Below the pieces are notes generated by a model that ran no database searches, was not told the DNA's origin, and was given only the letters and a program-made list of their open reading frames with translations. A DNA stretch of 64,000 nt from Sphingomonas phyllosphaerae (GTDB lineage Bacteria; Pseudomonadota; Alphaproteobacteria; Sphingomonadales; Sphingomonadaceae): the NCBI RefSeq assembly GCF_029623345.1, contig NZ_JAPYKH010000001.1:186001-250000 (forward strand), read 5' to 3'. Positions within the stretch are counted from its first letter, which is position 1; every line of letters starts with the position of its first letter. A program made the translations under genes and the position numbers. Positions 31,905 through 41,451 of this stretch are shown in pieces.

Positions 31905-33344
31905 ATGAATGATCCGCGAACGCTCGCGTTCGCGGCAACGGGAGAGTCGTGCGTGGCGCAACTGGCGGAGCGAGTGGACGGGATGAGCGACGTGGCGCGG
32001 GCCTGGACCCGGGTGCGCGCCAACCTGCGCCAATCCGCCGGGGCGCGGCTGTTCGACCAGTGGCTCGCACCGATCGAGCTGGCCGACGCAACCGACCCGC
32101 TCGACGTTCGGCTGACGCTGCCGTCCCCGTTCATGACCAACTGGGTGCGCAGCCACTATGCCGAGCGGCTGGTGCACGAGTTCCGCGCGGTGCTGCCGGG
32201 CGTGCGCAGCGTTGAGGTCGAGACCGCGCCGCGCGCGCCGGTCGCCGCCGTGCTGACCGCGCCGGCCGCGGTCGCGGCACCGGCGGAGCCAGCCGCCGCC
32301 GACCCGGGGGAGGCCGGCGAGCGCCCGCAGCTCGATCCACGGCTCACCTTCGACCGGTTCGTCGTGGACGAGTCGAACCTGGTCGCGGTCAACGCCGCGC
32401 GCGCGCTGGCCGCGCCCGGTCCCGTGCGGTTCAGCCCGCTCTTCCTCCACGGCGCGACCGGACAGGGCAAGACCCACCTGATGAACGCGGTGGCACACGC
32501 CTTCCTCGCAGCGCACCCGGGCGCGCGCGTGATGCTGATGTCGGCGGAGCGCTTCATGTTCGAGTTCGTCGCCGCGGTGCGTGCGCGCGACACGTTCGCG
32601 TTCAAGATGAAGCTGCGCGGTCTCGACCTGCTGCTGATCGACGACCTCCAATTCATTGCCGGCAAGGACTCGACCCAGGAGGAGTTCTTCCACACGGTCA
32701 ACGAGATCATGGCCGCGGGTAAGCGATTGGTGATCGCCGCCGATCGCGCGCCCCAGGCGCTCGAGGGGATTGAGCCGCGCATCCTCGGCCGTCTCGGCGG
32801 CGGGCTGGTGGCGGACATCCGCCCCTCGTCGCTGACGCTGCGCCGCGAGGTGCTCGCGCGACGCGTGGCGGACATGCCGGACGTACGTGTCCCCCCCGCG
32901 GTGCTCGATTTGCTGGCGACCCGGATCACCGCGAGCATCCGCGAGCTAGAGGGTGCGCTCACGCGGGTCACCGCTTATGCGATGCTGACGGGTGCGACGA
33001 TCGACCTCGACTTCGCGACGCAGACACTCGGCGATATGCTGCGCGGGCACCAGCGGCGCGTGACGATCGACCAGATCCAGAAGCTGGTGTCGGATCATTT
33101 CGAGCTCAAGCCGCTCGACCTGATCTCGGCGCGTCGCGCGCGTGCGGTGGCACGGCCGCGGCAGATCGCGATGTATCTCGCGAAGAGACTGACAACGCGC
33201 TCGCTGCCAGAGATCGGCCGCAAGTTCGGCGGGCGCGATCACTCCACCGTGATCCACGCGGTCAAGCGGATCGAGGCGCTGCGTGACAGCGACCGCGAGG
33301 TCGACGGCGCGGTGCGGATGCTGCTCGGCCAGCTCGGCGGCTGA
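31905..33344 (+). CDS. dnaA: Chromosomal replication initiator DnaA
   Basis: 479 residues if started at ATG 31905. TTG 31893 and ATG 31983 (MSDVARAWTRVRANL, where the conserved domain I begins) are alternatives, and no clear ribosome binding site decides. Domain I is at about 27-105, followed by an Ala/Pro linker. The AAA+ domain carries Walker A GATGQGKTHL (about 183) and Walker B LLLIDDLQF. Domain IV has the DnaA signature (RPRQIAMYLAKRLTTRSLPE then GRKFGGRDHSTVIHA). It opens the origin for replication. Confidence 0.96.
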   Translation: MNDPRTLAFAATGESCVAQLAERVDGMSDVARAWTRVRANLRQSAGARLFDQWLAPIELADATDPLDVRLTLPSPFMTNWVRSHYAERLVHEFRAVLPGVRSVEVETAPRAPVAAVLTAPAAVAAPAEPAAADPGEAGERPQLDPRLTFDRFVVDESNLVAVNAARALAAPGPVRFSPLFLHGATGQGKTHLMNAVAHAFLAAHPGARVMLMSAERFMFEFVAAVRARDTFAFKMKLRGLDLLLIDDLQFIAGKDSTQEEFFHTVNEIMAAGKRLVIAADRAPQALEGIEPRILGRLGGGLVADIRPSSLTLRREVLARRVADMPDVRVPPAVLDLLATRITASIRELEGALTRVTAYAMLTGATIDLDFATQTLGDMLRGHQRRVTIDQIQKLVSDHFELKPLDLISARRARAVARPRQIAMYLAKRLTTRSLPEIGRKFGGRDHSTVIHAVKRIEALRDSDREVDGAVRMLLGQLGG

Positions 33345-33351
33345 GCGCCGC

Positions 33352-33642
33352 TTACGCCGCGCGGCGCAGCGGCTCCTCCTCGATTGAGTCCGGCATCGGC
33401 GGGAGCTGAGTGACCGTGGTGCTGGCGGTGGCGCGCCGGCGATCTGGGAAGAGCAGTCGGCTGGCCAGCACGATCACGCCCAGCGCGGCATAGGTCGCTA
33501 TCACCGCTTCAAGGCTGAACAGCAGCGCGCCCGCAAAGGCGGCGCGCAGCCACAGCGGATTGAAGCCCAAATCCGCACCGACCGCGGCGCAGACGCCGAA
33601 GAGGTTGTCGCGTGGGGCGGGTGGGGTGGTGGACTCGGTCAT
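33352..33642 (-). CDS. PspC-domain small membrane protein
   Basis: 96 residues. DNLFGVCAAVGADLGFNPLW then LRAAFAGALLFSLEAVIATY is the PspC pattern, an amphipathic start followed by one or two membrane segments. The C-terminal 30 residues are a polar cytoplasmic tail. PspC proteins respond to membrane stress in other bacteria, but here there is no pspA or pspB beside it. It converges on dnaA with only a few bases between the stops. Confidence 0.7.
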   Translation of the reverse strand: MTESTTPPAPRDNLFGVCAAVGADLGFNPLWLRAAFAGALLFSLEAVIATYAALGVIVLASRLLFPDRRRATASTTVTQLPPMPDSIEEEPLRRAA

Positions 33643-33859
33643 GCGCTCTCTCGCTCTCTCGGGCGGCGGTCGCCGCGGCTCACGAGAGGCTCAGCAAGAG
33701 TGATGCCAGACAGACTTTCGCTCTCCCTCAAAGGAGGGCTGGAGAGGGGCGTGGCCGCTAACGCGCCGTCTGCGAAAGCTCCCCGCCCCCAACCTTTCGT
33801 CCAATGGGAAGGGAAGAAGCGCCATCATCTGGCGTTACGCGCCACCAACAGCACGCAGC

Positions 33860-34876
33860 TTACGCCAACAACCCCATCGCGCGCTGCGCTTGGCGCAGTG
33901 TCGGCGCCGCCAACGCGCGCGCCTTCTCCGCGCCGCGCTCCAGGATTGAATCGATCGCGGCGCGATCGTCGAGCAACCGCACCATCTCGTCGCGGATCGG
34001 CGCGAGCTTGGCCACTGCCAGGTCCGCCAACGCCGGCTTGAAGGCGCCGAACCCCTTGCCGGCGAACTCGCTGAGCACGTCCTGCGGCGTACGGTCGGCC
34101 AACGCCGCGAAGATCGTCAGCAGGTTGCGTGCTTCGGGTCGGCCGTCCAGCTCCTCCACCGTCGCCGGCAGCAGGTCTGGATCGGTCTTCGCCTTGCGGA
34201 ACTTGTCGGCGATAACCTCGTCGCTGTCGATCAGCTTGACCAATGATTGTTCCGACGGGTTGGACTTGCTCATCTTCGCTGCGGCGTCGCGCAGCGACAT
34301 GATCCGCGGCGCCGCGGCGCTGATCAGCGGCTCGGGCAAGGTGAACAGCGCGCTGTCATAGTCGGTGTTGAACTTGGTCGCGATGTCGCGCGCCAGCTCG
34401 AGATGCTGCTTCTGGTCCTCGCCGACGGGGACGTGCGTGCCGTTGTACAGCAGCACGTCCGCGGCCATCAGCACGGGATAATCGTAGAGGCCGACGCTGG
34501 CGCCCTCGCGATTCTTCCCCGCCTTGTCCTTGAACTGGGTCATGCGGTTGAGCCAGCCGACGCGCGCGACATTGTTGAGCAGCCAGGCGAGCTCGCTGTG
34601 CGCGGGCACGCGTGCCTGGTTGAACAGGATCGAGCGCTCGGGGTCGATTCCGGCCGCGACCAGCGTGGCGGTCATCTCGATCGTGTTGGCGGTCAGCTCG
34701 GCGGGCGCGATGAACTCGGTGAGGCCGTGCAGGTCGGCGATGAAGTACATCGTCTCGCCGCCCTGCGCCTGGATCTGATCCTGCATCGCGACCCACTGCT
34801 TTACGGCACCCAGATAATTGCCGAGGTGGAGGTTGCCGGTCGGCTTGATACCGGAGACGACGCGCATCTTGGTCAT
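33860..34876 (-). CDS. trpS: Tryptophanyl-tRNA synthetase
   Basis: 338 residues from ATG 34876 (ATGA overlap with the murJ stop). The class I HIGH-type motif is PTGNLHLGNYLGAVKQW, and the KMSKS loop is intact in AAKMSKSNPSE. Length and the segment FIADLHGLTE are standard for bacterial TrpRS. It charges tRNA-Trp. It is coupled to murJ, an order often seen in alphaproteobacteria. The 217 bases between it and the PspC gene hold only short GC-rich stems. Confidence 0.96.
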   Translation of the reverse strand: MTKMRVVSGIKPTGNLHLGNYLGAVKQWVAMQDQIQAQGGETMYFIADLHGLTEFIAPAELTANTIEMTATLVAAGIDPERSILFNQARVPAHSELAWLLNNVARVGWLNRMTQFKDKAGKNREGASVGLYDYPVLMAADVLLYNGTHVPVGEDQKQHLELARDIATKFNTDYDSALFTLPEPLISAAAPRIMSLRDAAAKMSKSNPSEQSLVKLIDSDEVIADKFRKAKTDPDLLPATVEELDGRPEARNLLTIFAALADRTPQDVLSEFAGKGFGAFKPALADLAVAKLAPIRDEMVRLLDDRAAIDSILERGAEKARALAAPTLRQAQRAMGLLA

Positions 34877-36462
34877 CGGGAAGAGGCTCTGCGACGGAGG
34901 AGGGATCGAAGGTCGGCAACGCGGAACGCGCCGGTGGCGAAACAGGCGAGCGCGTAGATCGCGACGCCCGCGCCGACCAGCACCGCCAGCGCGACGCCGC
35001 GCACGACGAGGCTGCCGGTGAGATAGGGGTCGACCAGCGGTGTCACGAGCAGCAGCGCGCCGCCCATCAGCAGCGCAGCGAGCGCGAGCCGGGGCACCTT
35101 GCGCTTGAGCTGCGGGTCGAGCGCGAAATGACCGCGCCGCGCCAGCACGACGTAGAGCGAGGCGACGTTGACCGTCGACGCCAGCGCGGTGGCGAGCGGC
35201 GGGCCGATCTGGCCGATGTTCCAATGCGCCAGCGTCGGGATCAGCACGAGGTTGCCGACGAGGTTGAGCGCGACCGAGTAGAGCGCCAGCCGCACCGGCG
35301 TGCGCGTGTCGGCGCGCGCGTAGAAGCCGGGAGTGAGCACCTTGACCAGCACGTAGCTGGGCAGCCCGAGCGAGAAGGCGGCGAGCGCCTGCGCCGAGCG
35401 CGCGCTGTCCGCGCCGGTGAAGGCGCCGTGCTGGAACAGCCCGCGCACGATCGGCTCGGCGGCGAAGACAAAGGCGGCGGTGGCGGGCAGGGTGAGGAAC
35501 AGCGCGAGCTCCAGGCCGCGGTTCTGCGTCTCCATCGCCTCGGCGTCGCGCCCCTCGCTGAGCAGCCGCGACACGACCGGCAGCAGGATCGTGCCCAGCC
35601 CGATGCCGATCATGCCGAGCGGCAGCTGGTTGAGTCGATCGGCGTAATAGATCGCGGAGACCGAACCGGCGGAGAGCAGCCCGGCGGCCAACGCGGTCGA
35701 GATGGCGAGATTGACCTGCGCCGCGCCAGCGCCCGCGGCGGCGGGAACGATCAGCTTCAGCAGCCGCTTGACGTCATCGTCTATCCGGGGGCGCCGTAGC
35801 CTCAGCGATACGCCTGCGCGTCGGCAGGCCAGCCACAGCCAGGCAAGTTGGAACGCTCCACCGACCGTGACGGAGATCGCCTGAGCGCGCGCGGTCACAT
35901 AGACGTCGCTGCCGTGAAAGAAGAGCAGGCCACCGACCATCGCCACGTTCAGCAGGATCGGAGCCGCGGCATTAACCCAGAAGCGGTCGAGGGAGTTGAG
36001 AATGCTCCCGAGCAGCGAGACGAGCGAGATCAGCAGCAGATAGGGGATGGTGAAGCGAGAGAGCATCACCGCGAAGGCGAACTGATCCGCGGTTGGGTGC
36101 TGACGTTCGAAGCCGAGTGACAGCGCCCATGTCAGCGGCCACGCCGCGACCAACATCGCGGCGGTGAAGACGAGCAGCACCGGAAACAGCACTGCCAACG
36201 CGCGCTCGGCGAAATCGACGCCCGCGGGGGTGCCGCCACCCTCGGCCACCTTGCGGTTGAACAACGGGATGAAGGCGGCGGAGAAGGCGCCCTCCGCGAA
36301 GAGGGCGCGGAACATGTTGGGCAGGCGGAACGCGACGAAGAAGGCGTCCGAGGCGAAGCCCGCGCCGACATAGCTCGCCTGCAGCGTGTCGCGCACCAGC
36401 GCGAGCACGCGGCTGGCCAACGTCAGCCCGCCGACCGATCCGAGCGCTTTGGCGATATTCAT
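34873..36462 (-). CDS. murJ: Lipid II flippase MurJ (MviN)
   Basis: 529 residues from ATG 36462 (MNIAKALGSVGGLTLASRVL); GTG 36477 would add five. Fourteen membrane segments are consistent with the hydrophobicity. MurJ marks are RVLALVRDTLQASYVGAGFA, FRLPNMFRALFAEGAFSAAF and AIYYADRLNQLPLGMIGIGL. It moves the peptidoglycan precursor lipid II across the inner membrane. It overlaps trpS by four bases. Confidence 0.95.
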   Translation of the reverse strand: MNIAKALGSVGGLTLASRVLALVRDTLQASYVGAGFASDAFFVAFRLPNMFRALFAEGAFSAAFIPLFNRKVAEGGGTPAGVDFAERALAVLFPVLLVFTAAMLVAAWPLTWALSLGFERQHPTADQFAFAVMLSRFTIPYLLLISLVSLLGSILNSLDRFWVNAAAPILLNVAMVGGLLFFHGSDVYVTARAQAISVTVGGAFQLAWLWLACRRAGVSLRLRRPRIDDDVKRLLKLIVPAAAGAGAAQVNLAISTALAAGLLSAGSVSAIYYADRLNQLPLGMIGIGLGTILLPVVSRLLSEGRDAEAMETQNRGLELALFLTLPATAAFVFAAEPIVRGLFQHGAFTGADSARSAQALAAFSLGLPSYVLVKVLTPGFYARADTRTPVRLALYSVALNLVGNLVLIPTLAHWNIGQIGPPLATALASTVNVASLYVVLARRGHFALDPQLKRKVPRLALAALLMGGALLLVTPLVDPYLTGSLVVRGVALAVLVGAGVAIYALACFATGAFRVADLRSLLRRRASSR

Positions 36463-36534
36463 AGCGCTAACGGCCACTCGAGTTCGCGCGGGCGCGGGAA
36501 CCCAGAGACATACGAGCCAGGCTCGCCGCCCTGG

Positions 36535-36554
36535 GCTCCTGCGTGCGCAGGAGC
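36535..36554. repeat. REP-like palindrome
   Basis: GCTCCTGC-GTGC-GCAGGAGC, an 8-bp perfect stem with a 4-base loop, between murJ and secB. It is nearly identical to the second element at 54209-54228. Only one unit is clearly paired here. Confidence 0.8.
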
Positions 36555-36566
36555 ACCGCTACGACC

Positions 36567-37067
36567 TCAGGCCTGGCCGATCTCGCCACCGAACGACACG
36601 CCCTGCGCCTGTGCCTGCTGGAGGAACAGCGCGTTGAAGTCGATCGGCTCGAGCAGCAGCGGCGGAAAGCCGCCGTCGCGGATCGCGTCGGCGACGACGC
36701 GGCGCGCGAACGGGAAGAGCAGCCGCGGCCCCTCGCCGAGCAGAAAGGGCTGGACATGCTCGGTCGGCACGTTGCGCAGCCCGAACAGGCCGGCATAGGA
36801 CAACTCGGCGATGAAGGCGGTCTTGCCGCCGGTGGTGGCGCGCACCTCGATCTTGAGCGTCACCTCGTGGACGTCCTCGCCCACCTGTGCCGCACCGATG
36901 TCGAACTGGACGTTGATCTCGGGCGGGTTGGGCTCCTGGTAGACCGCCGGAGCGTTCGGGTTCTCGAACGACAGGTCCTTGACGTATTGCGAGATCAGGC
37001 CCGCAGCCGGGGCCGTGTCCGCGCCGTTGGCGAGCGGCTCGCCGCCGAGATTGTCCTGGCTGTCCAT
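36567..37067 (-). CDS. secB: SecB protein-export chaperone
   Basis: 166 residues from ATG 37067. The SecB core is clear: ISQYVKDLSFENPNAPAVYQ, then INVQFDIGAAQV, an acidic beta segment, YAGLFGLRNVPTEHVQPFLL, CP-type LLFPFARRVVADAIRDGGFP and LEPIDFNALFLQQ. It holds preproteins unfolded and delivers them to SecA. It is divergent from timA, the standard alphaproteobacterial arrangement. Confidence 0.96.
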   Translation of the reverse strand: MDSQDNLGGEPLANGADTAPAAGLISQYVKDLSFENPNAPAVYQEPNPPEINVQFDIGAAQVGEDVHEVTLKIEVRATTGGKTAFIAELSYAGLFGLRNVPTEHVQPFLLGEGPRLLFPFARRVVADAIRDGGFPPLLLEPIDFNALFLQQAQAQGVSFGGEIGQA

Positions 37068-37259
37068 CGTCCGTCCCTTCACCGATTCTGTGTCGCGCGC
37101 GCCGGGGAGCCCCGGGCGCAGCAGTCAGCGGCGGTTAGCAGCGCGGCTGGCGGGATACAATCGCCGCCCCGGCGATTTGACCCAGGGCAGTTTGATGTTC
37201 GGCGCCGTCATGCCTATGTACGACGTCAAGTTTTCGCAGACCAGCCGTCTGGAGTTGCC

Positions 37260-37904
37260 GTGTTCTACGTAGTCCTGCTCGCCATGGTCGCCGGCTTCCT
37301 CGCCCTGCGGCTCTACTCGGTTCTCGGCAAGCGCTCCGGCCACGAGCAGCCGCTGCCCAAGCCTGCCGAAGAGCGAGTCGGCACGGCGGCGCTGCCGCGT
37401 ACCGTCGACGTCACTCCTGAGGTGCGCGAGCTTGTGATGCGGCCGTTCGACAGCGGCACCGAACCCGGCCTCCGCGCGCTCGTCGCGGCCGAGCCGCAGT
37501 TCGATGTCAACCGTTTCATCGAGGGTGCCAAGTCGGCCTATCGCATGATCCTCGAGGCGTATTGGCGCGGCGACATCGAAGCGTTGCGCGGGCTGGTTGC
37601 GCCGGACGTGCTCGCCGCGTTCCAGGAGGCGATCTTGGCGCGACAGGCGGCAGGCCACGTGCTCGACAATCGCCTGATTTCGGTCGAGCGCGCCAGCATT
37701 GCCTCGGCGTCGGTCGGTGGCGGTGAGGCGCGCGTCACCGTGCGCTTTGACGCCGATATCGCCGCGGTGACCCGCGACGGTGAGGGCCAGGTGGTCGCGG
37801 GATCGACCAGTGACGCGGTCGAGACCCACGATGTATGGACCTTCGTGCGTCAGGTGAAGACCGCTGACCCGAACTGGATCCTTGCGGACACCGACGAAGC
37901 GTAA
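37260..37904 (+). CDS. timA: Tim44/TimA-domain membrane-associated protein
   Basis: 214 residues from GTG 37260, with GGAG five bases upstream. The N-terminal membrane segment (FYVVLLAMVAGFLALRLYSV) is followed by a proline-rich linker and the Tim44-like domain (about 70-210), with FIEGAKSAYRMILEAYWRGD and ETHDVWTFVRQVKTADPNWI. TimA is related to mitochondrial Tim44 and is thought to serve as an inner-membrane adaptor. Location between secB and mltA supports the call. Confidence 0.88.
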   Translation: MFYVVLLAMVAGFLALRLYSVLGKRSGHEQPLPKPAEERVGTAALPRTVDVTPEVRELVMRPFDSGTEPGLRALVAAEPQFDVNRFIEGAKSAYRMILEAYWRGDIEALRGLVAPDVLAAFQEAILARQAAGHVLDNRLISVERASIASASVGGGEARVTVRFDADIAAVTRDGEGQVVAGSTSDAVETHDVWTFVRQVKTADPNWILADTDEA

Positions 37905-37942
37905 GACGCCGCGGACGACGGCGTGACAGCGAAAGGGGCGCA

Positions 37943-39274
37943 ATGCGGATAAGAGGGGCGCTCGCGTTGGCGGGCGCCATGGCAGTCGCCGCGTGCGTCG
38001 GGCCCGGCGCGCGACTGACGCCGCCGCGCAGCGGTGCGAGCCGCCCGGCCTTTGCCCCGTCTGCCTCGCGCCCGCCGCGCGCGGCGGCACCGACTTCCTA
38101 TCCGCTCGATCGACCGGCGCGGCAGCCGGTCGCGTCGACGCCGCTCCCGCCGGTGCCGGGCATCGCCGTGCCGGGCGCGGTCAGCGCCTCGGCCAACGGT
38201 ATCGTGCGCGGCCCCGCGGTCAGCACACTCCCGCTCGAGCGCGACCAGGCCAGCGCCGCGCTCGCCGCTTTCCGGCTGAGCTGCCCCAGTCTGGTCCGCC
38301 GCACTGACACGAGCGGGCTGACGCTCGGCGCCGACTGGCAGGCGGCCTGCATCGCGGCGTCGACCACCGCCGACCGCGACGCTGCTTCCTTCTTCCAGCG
38401 CTGGTTCGAGGCGGTGCAGGTGGGCGATGGCCGCGCTTTCGCCACCGGATATTTCATCCCTGAGATCGCCGGCTCGCGCGAGCCGCGCCCCGGCTACGCC
38501 CCGATCTACGCGCGCCCCACCGACCTGATCGACGTCGACCTCGGCAGCTTCGTCGACACGCTCGCGGGCAAGAAGATCCGCGGTCGCGTCGATGGCAGTC
38601 GACTGGTGCCCTATTACGACCGCACCGCGATCGAGCAGGGCGCGCTGGAGGGGCGCGCGCGCGTGCTCGGCTATGCCGCCGACCCGGTCGAGCTGTTCTT
38701 CCTCCAGGTGCAGGGCTCGGGGCTGGTGCGCATGCGTGGCGGCGAACTGCTACGCATCGGCTATGAGACGCAGAACGGCCGCGAATACACCGGGATCGGT
38801 GCGCTGATGAAGAGCCGCGGGCTGCTCGGACCGGGGCAGTCGTCGATGCAGGGGATCGTCGCCTGGCTCCACGCGCATCCCGATGAAGGCCGCGCGATCA
38901 TGCGCGAGAACAAGAGCTACGTCTTCTTCCGCGAGCTCGACGGGCCACCGCTCGGCGCGCTGGGCCTGCCGGTCACCGGCGGCGTCACCGTCGCCGCCGA
39001 CCCGCGCTTCGTGCCGCTCGGCGCGCCGATCTTCCTCTCGATGGACCGCACCGACGCCAACGGCGTATGGATCGCGCAGGACACCGGCGGCGCGATCAAA
39101 GGCGCCAACCGGGTCGATACCTTCTGGGGCGCGGGCGAGGCGGCGCGCGCCACCGCTGGCGGGATGAGCGCGCGGGGCACCGCCTTCCTGCTGCTCCCGG
39201 TGGGCAGCTACGACCGCTGGGTAGCCCGACGCGCCGCGGGAGGCGTAGGTGGCGGGACGACGCCTCGGCGCTGA
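37943..39274 (+). CDS. mltA: Membrane-bound lytic murein transglycosylase A
   Basis: 443 residues. The N-terminus ends in lipobox VAAC, so it is a probable outer membrane lipoprotein. A Pro-rich linker leads to the MltA domain (about 150-300; FATGYFIPEIAGSREP, VELFFLQVQGSGLVRM) and then the 3D domain with conserved Asp residues (DPRFVPLGAPIF, WIAQDTGGAIKGANRVD). The family cleaves glycan strands, forming 1,6-anhydromuramic ends. The last bases overlap smr, so the two are coupled. Confidence 0.94.
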   Translation: MRIRGALALAGAMAVAACVGPGARLTPPRSGASRPAFAPSASRPPRAAAPTSYPLDRPARQPVASTPLPPVPGIAVPGAVSASANGIVRGPAVSTLPLERDQASAALAAFRLSCPSLVRRTDTSGLTLGADWQAACIAASTTADRDAASFFQRWFEAVQVGDGRAFATGYFIPEIAGSREPRPGYAPIYARPTDLIDVDLGSFVDTLAGKKIRGRVDGSRLVPYYDRTAIEQGALEGRARVLGYAADPVELFFLQVQGSGLVRMRGGELLRIGYETQNGREYTGIGALMKSRGLLGPGQSSMQGIVAWLHAHPDEGRAIMRENKSYVFFRELDGPPLGALGLPVTGGVTVAADPRFVPLGAPIFLSMDRTDANGVWIAQDTGGAIKGANRVDTFWGAGEAARATAGGMSARGTAFLLLPVGSYDRWVARRAAGGVGGGTTPRR

Positions 39275-39785
39275 CGAGGAAGCGCTGTGGGCGCGCGTGC
39301 GCGCCACGGTGCGCGCGCTGCCGGGGCGGCGGGCCGAGCCCGTCGCTGCCGCGCCGCCGCTGCCCGAGCCGACTGCACCACCGCGCACGACGTCGGTGAC
39401 TCCGGTCAGCGCGCCGGCGCGTCCCGCGCCGCGCGGCCCCGGCGAAACGCTCGACCGCGGCTGGGACCGGCGGCTCGCGACTGGCCATGTCGCGCCCGAG
39501 CGGACGATCGACCTGCACGGTCACACGCTCGCCTCGGCGCATAGCGCGCTCGACTTCGGTTTAGGCGCGGCGATCGCGCGCGGGGAGCGGGTGGTGCTGC
39601 TCGTCACGGGCAAGCCGCCGCGGCCGGAGAGCCAGCGCCCGCATGCGCGCGGTGCGATCCGCGCCTCTGTGCTCGACTGGCTCCAGCTCTCGCGCCACGC
39701 CGGCGTGATCGCCGCGATCCGCAACGCCCACCCGCGGCACGGCGGCGCGGGCGCGCTGTACGTGATCTTGCGGCGGAAGCGGTGA
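39249..39785 (+). CDS. Smr-domain protein (MutS2 C-terminal type)
   Basis: 178 residues from GTG 39249, overlapping mltA by 26 bases. After a disordered Pro/Ala region the Smr domain begins at about residue 85: IDLHGHTLASAHSALDFGL, with the catalytic-type DLHGH motif, then VTGKPPRPES and a C-terminal RHGGAGALYVILRRKR (related to HGxGxGxLR). Smr domains are small nucleases acting on branched DNA or on RNA. It belongs to the timA-mltA-smr unit. Confidence 0.9.
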   Translation: MAGRRLGADEEALWARVRATVRALPGRRAEPVAAAPPLPEPTAPPRTTSVTPVSAPARPAPRGPGETLDRGWDRRLATGHVAPERTIDLHGHTLASAHSALDFGLGAAIARGERVVLLVTGKPPRPESQRPHARGAIRASVLDWLQLSRHAGVIAAIRNAHPRHGGAGALYVILRRKR

Positions 39786-39856
39786 GCGGGTGGAGAGCGT
39801 CAAAGGGCCCGGGATGACGGCAGTCTTGGGTCTTGGGACGGAAGGCGACCCGGGCC

Positions 39857-40978
39857 TCAACCCGCGAAGGCGCGCTCGATTGTCCGCTCGTAGATGTCGG
39901 TCAGCTGCGCCAGATCGTCGAGCGTCACCGCTTCGTCGGGCTTGTGCATCGTCGCGTTGAGCAGCCCGAACTCCACCACGGGGCAGAGCGCGCGCAGGAA
40001 GCGCGCGTCGGAGGTCCCGCCGGTGGTCGATAGCTCGGGCGTTCGCCCCGTCACCTCGAGGATCGCCGACGAGACCAGCGCCGACAACGCCCCTGGCGCG
40101 GTGAGGAACGCCTCGCCTGAGACTCGCGCCATCACCTGCGCCGTGGGGGCGTGGGCGCGGACGATCGCCTCCACCCTGGCCGCCAGATCGGCGCCGCGGT
40201 GGAGGTCGTTGAAGCGGATGCTCAGCCGCGCGCTGGCGTGCGCGGGAATGACGTTGGTCGCGGGATTGCCCACCGTGATGTCGGTGATCTCTAGGTTGGA
40301 CGGCTGGAACCACTCGCTGCCCGTGTCGAGCACCAGCGCGTCGAGCTCGGCGAGTGCCGCGATCAGCGGCCGGATCGGATTGTCGGCGAGGTGCGGGTAG
40401 GCGACATGCCCTTGCCGCCCCGGCACGTCGATCCAGACGTTGACCGAGCCGCGCCGCCCGATCTTGACCATGTCGCCAAGCGCAGCGACCGAGGTGGGCT
40501 CGCCGACCAGGCACAGGTCGGGCAGCAGCCCGCGCGCGCGCATCCGCTCGATCAGCGCCACCGTGCCGTACGTGGCGGGTCCTTCCTCGTCCCCGGTGAT
40601 GATCAGCGTCAGCTGGCCGGCGTCGGCCGGGACGCGCGCCGCGGCGACGACGAAGGCGGCCACCGCGCCCTTCATGTCGACTGCGCCGCGCCCGCGCAAC
40701 AGGCCGTCGGCGATCACCGGCTCGAACGCGCCCGCGCTCCAGCCCGGCCCCGGCGGCACGACGTCGACATGGCCGGCAAAGGCGAGATGACGCCCGCTGC
40801 CGCGGGTCGCCAGCAGGTTCTCGACCGGCCCATCGGGTGCCTCACCGGCGACGAAGCGCTCGACCGCGAAGCCGAGCGGCAGCAGCACCGCCTCGAGCAC
40901 GTCGAACACCGCGCCGCGCGCCGGCGTCACGCTCTCCGCAGCGATCAGCGCGCCCGCGAGTTGAACCACGTCGATCAC
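39857..40978 (-). CDS. dapE: Succinyl-diaminopimelate desuccinylase
   Basis: 373 residues. Dinuclear zinc M20 peptidase residues are visible: HVDVVPPG (His, Asp), RGRGAVDMKGAVAAFVVAA, TGDEEGPA (Glu, Glu), CLVGEPTS and the late MHKPDEAV (His). Length and the dimerisation-domain insertion fit DapE. It hydrolyses N-succinyl-LL-diaminopimelate for lysine and peptidoglycan synthesis. The nearby cupin gene begins immediately upstream and divergently. Confidence 0.93.
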   Translation of the reverse strand: MIDVVQLAGALIAAESVTPARGAVFDVLEAVLLPLGFAVERFVAGEAPDGPVENLLATRGSGRHLAFAGHVDVVPPGPGWSAGAFEPVIADGLLRGRGAVDMKGAVAAFVVAAARVPADAGQLTLIITGDEEGPATYGTVALIERMRARGLLPDLCLVGEPTSVAALGDMVKIGRRGSVNVWIDVPGRQGHVAYPHLADNPIRPLIAALAELDALVLDTGSEWFQPSNLEITDITVGNPATNVIPAHASARLSIRFNDLHRGADLAARVEAIVRAHAPTAQVMARVSGEAFLTAPGALSALVSSAILEVTGRTPELSTTGGTSDARFLRALCPVVEFGLLNATMHKPDEAVTLDDLAQLTDIYERTIERAFAG

Positions 40979-40992
40979 GCGAGGAGTTCCTT

Positions 40993-41451
40993 ATGCCCAA
41001 AGTCGATGTCGAGCGCCTGCCGTCGCACGAGGGGAGCGACTATCCCGCGCCGTTCGACGCGGCGGCGTCGGATCGCACGGTGCGCGTGCTGTCCGAGGCG
41101 ATGGGGCTGGGCGACTTCGTCGCCACGCACGTCACCGTGCCGCCGGGCGGTTGGTCGTCGCAGCGCCACTGGCACGAGGGCGAGGACGAGGTGGTGGTCG
41201 TGCTCAGCGGCGAGGCAGTGCTGGTCGACGACACTGGCCGCCACTCGCTGCGCGCGGGCGACATCGCCACCTTCCGCAAGGGCGAGGCGAACGCGCATCA
41301 TCTCCGCACCGAGAGCGACTCGCCCTGCGTCCTGTTCGCGGTGAGCCTGCCCGAGGCATCGACGGTGCATTATCCCGATATCGCGATGCATTGGCACCCG
41401 CGGCACGGCTACGAGGCCGAGCCGACGCCGGGCGGGGAGGGGGCGCACTAG
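40993..41451 (+). CDS. Single-domain cupin protein
   Basis: 152 residues, with GAGGAG six bases before ATG 40993. One cupin barrel: SSQRHWHEGEDEVVVVLSGE supplies H-x-H-x4-E, and the second motif is AGDIATFRKGEANAHHL with its His. It is probably a metal-binding enzyme of unknown substrate; such proteins near core genes are often annotated only by fold. No signal peptide. It is divergent from dapE (14 bases apart), and its stop overlaps the stop of the convergent GST gene. Confidence 0.75.
   Translation: MPKVDVERLPSHEGSDYPAPFDAAASDRTVRVLSEAMGLGDFVATHVTVPPGGWSSQRHWHEGEDEVVVVLSGEAVLVDDTGRHSLRAGDIATFRKGEANAHHLRTESDSPCVLFAVSLPEASTVHYPDIAMHWHPRHGYEAEPTPGGEGAH

Noticed and set aside
34877..35224. 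Upstream extension of the trpS frame
   Set aside because: Shadow of murJ; TrpRS begins MTKMRVVSGIKPTGN, and the overlap with the murJ stop supports that start.
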